64,000 bases of DNA from RYN-230 sp963793825 (GTDB lineage Bacteria > Actinomycetota > Actinomycetes > Streptosporangiales > Streptosporangiaceae), in the NCBI GenBank assembly GCA_963793825.1, contig CAWCBE010000016.1:124001-188000 (forward strand), given 5' to 3'. Below the pieces are notes generated by a model that did no database searches, was not told the DNA's origin, and saw nothing but the letters and a program-made list of their open reading frames with translations. The translations under genes were made by a program, and so were the position numbers. Positions 63,141-64,000 of the stretch are shown here, piece by piece (within the stretch, counting starts at the first letter, position 1; every line of letters begins with the position of its first letter).

Positions 63141-64000
63141 ATGACAGCAGACGTCACCGTCCCTCGCGCGGCAGGCCCGGCCCCGGCCCGCTGGGCGCTG
63201 CTGGCTGGGCTGGCCGCGCTGCTGGTCGCCGGCGCCGCCGCCGTCCTGGGCGTGCTCGCGGTCCCCGGGCCGGCCCGGGAGGTGACGGCCTGGGGTGGCG
63301 CCGCGTCGGTGGCGGCGGTCACCGCCGCGGTCGCGGTCGCCGCCTACTGCGCGGACACGTCGCGCTGGTGGCGGCGGCGGGCGGCGGCGCTGGAGGAGGC
63401 CGCGGACGGCCTGCGCCAGCAGGCGGCCGAACTAGCCGAGCGCACCCTGCCCGCGGTGGCCCAGCAGCTGCGGGCCGGGATACCGGCCGCCACGGTGCTG
63501 GCCGAGGTGACGCATCCGGCCGACGCGACGTTGCGGCGGCTGCTGCTGGTGGTGACCCGTGACCTGGAGGAGGCCCGGCACCGGGCCGCCGCGGCCATGT
63601 CCGCCACCGCCGCCGCGGCGGCCCGGATGCAGGCGGGCGCCACCCGGATGCTGGCCGACCTGCGTGACCTGGAGAACCGGCACGCGGACGGCCCCGTGTT
63701 CGGCGGCCTGCTGGACCTGGACCATCAGGTGTCCCAGGCCGGCCGGCTGGCCGACAGCGTCGCGCTGCTCAGCGGAGGCCGCTCCGGCCGGCGGTGGACC
63801 AGGCCGATCGTCATGGAGAGCATCCTGCGCGGCGCAGCCGGCCGCATCGACGGCTACCGCCGCGTCCGGCTGCATGCCCCCACCACGCTGGCCGTCTCCG
63901 GGCACGCGGCCGAGGGGATCATGCATGCGCTGGCCGAGTTGATGGACAACGCGACTAGATTTTCTGCTGCGGGTAGTGAGGTTCGGGTGTCGGTACAAGA
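63141..64000 (+). CDS. CvnA-like sensor histidine kinase, N-terminal part (cut by window edge)
   Basis: About 286 codons are present from ATG 63141. Two membrane helices (ALLAGLAALLVAGAAAVLGVLAV and a second AAVTAAVAVAAY) with almost no extracellular loop precede a long helical region (Arg/Ala/Glu-rich, residues 75-190). It ends with the start of a HATPase domain, N-box ELMDNATRFSAAGS. This matches the kinase of Streptomyces conservons (CvnA), which are followed by roadblock, DUF742 and GTPase genes; those would lie past the window. No phospho-His box is obvious in the visible part, as in that family. Confidence 0.8.
   Translation, partial: MTADVTVPRAAGPAPARWALLAGLAALLVAGAAAVLGVLAVPGPAREVTAWGGAASVAAVTAAVAVAAYCADTSRWWRRRAAALEEAADGLRQQAAELAERTLPAVAQQLRAGIPAATVLAEVTHPADATLRRLLLVVTRDLEEARHRAAAAMSATAAAAARMQAGATRMLADLRDLENRHADGPVFGGLLDLDHQVSQAGRLADSVALLSGGRSGRRWTRPIVMESILRGAAGRIDGYRRVRLHAPTTLAVSGHAAEGIMHALAELMDNATRFSAAGSEVRVSVQ

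Noticed and set aside
62843..63562. Plus-strand frame overlapping the sensor kinase start
   Set aside because: It reads as Arg/Gly-rich low-complexity in a shifted frame, while the frame from 63141 gives membrane helices and an ATPase N-box.

Overview
The window comes from a very GC-rich, filamentous-type actinobacterium. Codon third positions are almost all G or C, GTG and TTG starts are common, and ATGA/GTGA start-stop overlaps are frequent. Family choices such as DUF1707, DUF6328, DUF6510, duplicated Lnt, LuxR-type regulators and a fused BluB-CobT fit Streptosporangiales or a related deep actinobacterial order; genus cannot be read from the sequence. No rRNA, tRNA, CRISPR array, prophage or transposase gene was recognised.

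Layout. 1-1.15 kb: two minus-strand genes (iron alcohol dehydrogenase, cut by the window edge, and an AHL-lactonase-like metallo-hydrolase). 1.4-17.4 kb: a large glycan or exopolysaccharide locus, mostly one plus-strand operon with overlapping genes. It holds a decayed NodB fragment, a nucleotide-sugar dehydrogenase, a frameshifted ATP-grasp ligase, an FAD oxidoreductase, a polyprenyl-phosphate sugar transferase, two GT4 glycosyltransferases, an epimerase, a GH18 hydrolase, a membrane GT2 synthase, two LuxR-type response regulators (one with Glu at the phosphosite) and a soluble histidine kinase. A convergent full-length secreted NodB deacetylase closes it. 17.5-23.7 kb: TDT transporter/LysR pair, PPK2, PsiE-like membrane protein, DEAD-box helicase. 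24.0-28.6 kb: a prenyl-lipid or quinone-like group (methyltransferase, UbiA-like membrane protein, geranylgeranyl-reductase-like flavoprotein, MFS pump). 28.6-33.4 kb: L,D-transpeptidase lipoprotein and two tandem apolipoprotein N-acyltransferases. 33.6-38.0 kb: a Pro/Ser-rich membrane protein, EamA transporter, THUMP-like methyltransferase, seryl-tRNA synthetase. 38.2-41.0 kb: sedolisin protease and DUF1707 protein. 41.0-46.3 kb: a minus-strand redox-signalling operon (DUF6510, ferredoxin-reductase-like, sulfite-oxidase-like, UBP zinc finger, cNMP-domain histidine kinase, receiver-thioredoxin reductase fusion). 47.4-50.7 kb: cobalamin lower-ligand operon (BluB-CobT fusion, CobU, CobS). 51.0-52.7 kb: a DUF916-like plus WxL-like surface pair, the latter frameshifted. 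53-55.1 kb: hemolysin III and two unknown genes. 55.3-62.4 kb: ABC importer with a metallophosphoesterase, controlled by a LacI regulator and a TAAACGTTTA operator. 63.1 kb to the end: start of a CvnA-like sensor kinase.

Two themes recur. First, short tandem repeats with a period divisible by three have expanded inside coding genes (sugar transferase, GT2, LysR, PPK2, metallophosphoesterase), and one of them is an in-frame REP-like palindromic element also present between genes at 25.5 kb. Second, three genes (NodB fragment, ATP-grasp, WxL-like) are broken. The last two breaks are net one- or two-base changes in GC-rich sequence and could be real decay or sequencing/assembly indels.
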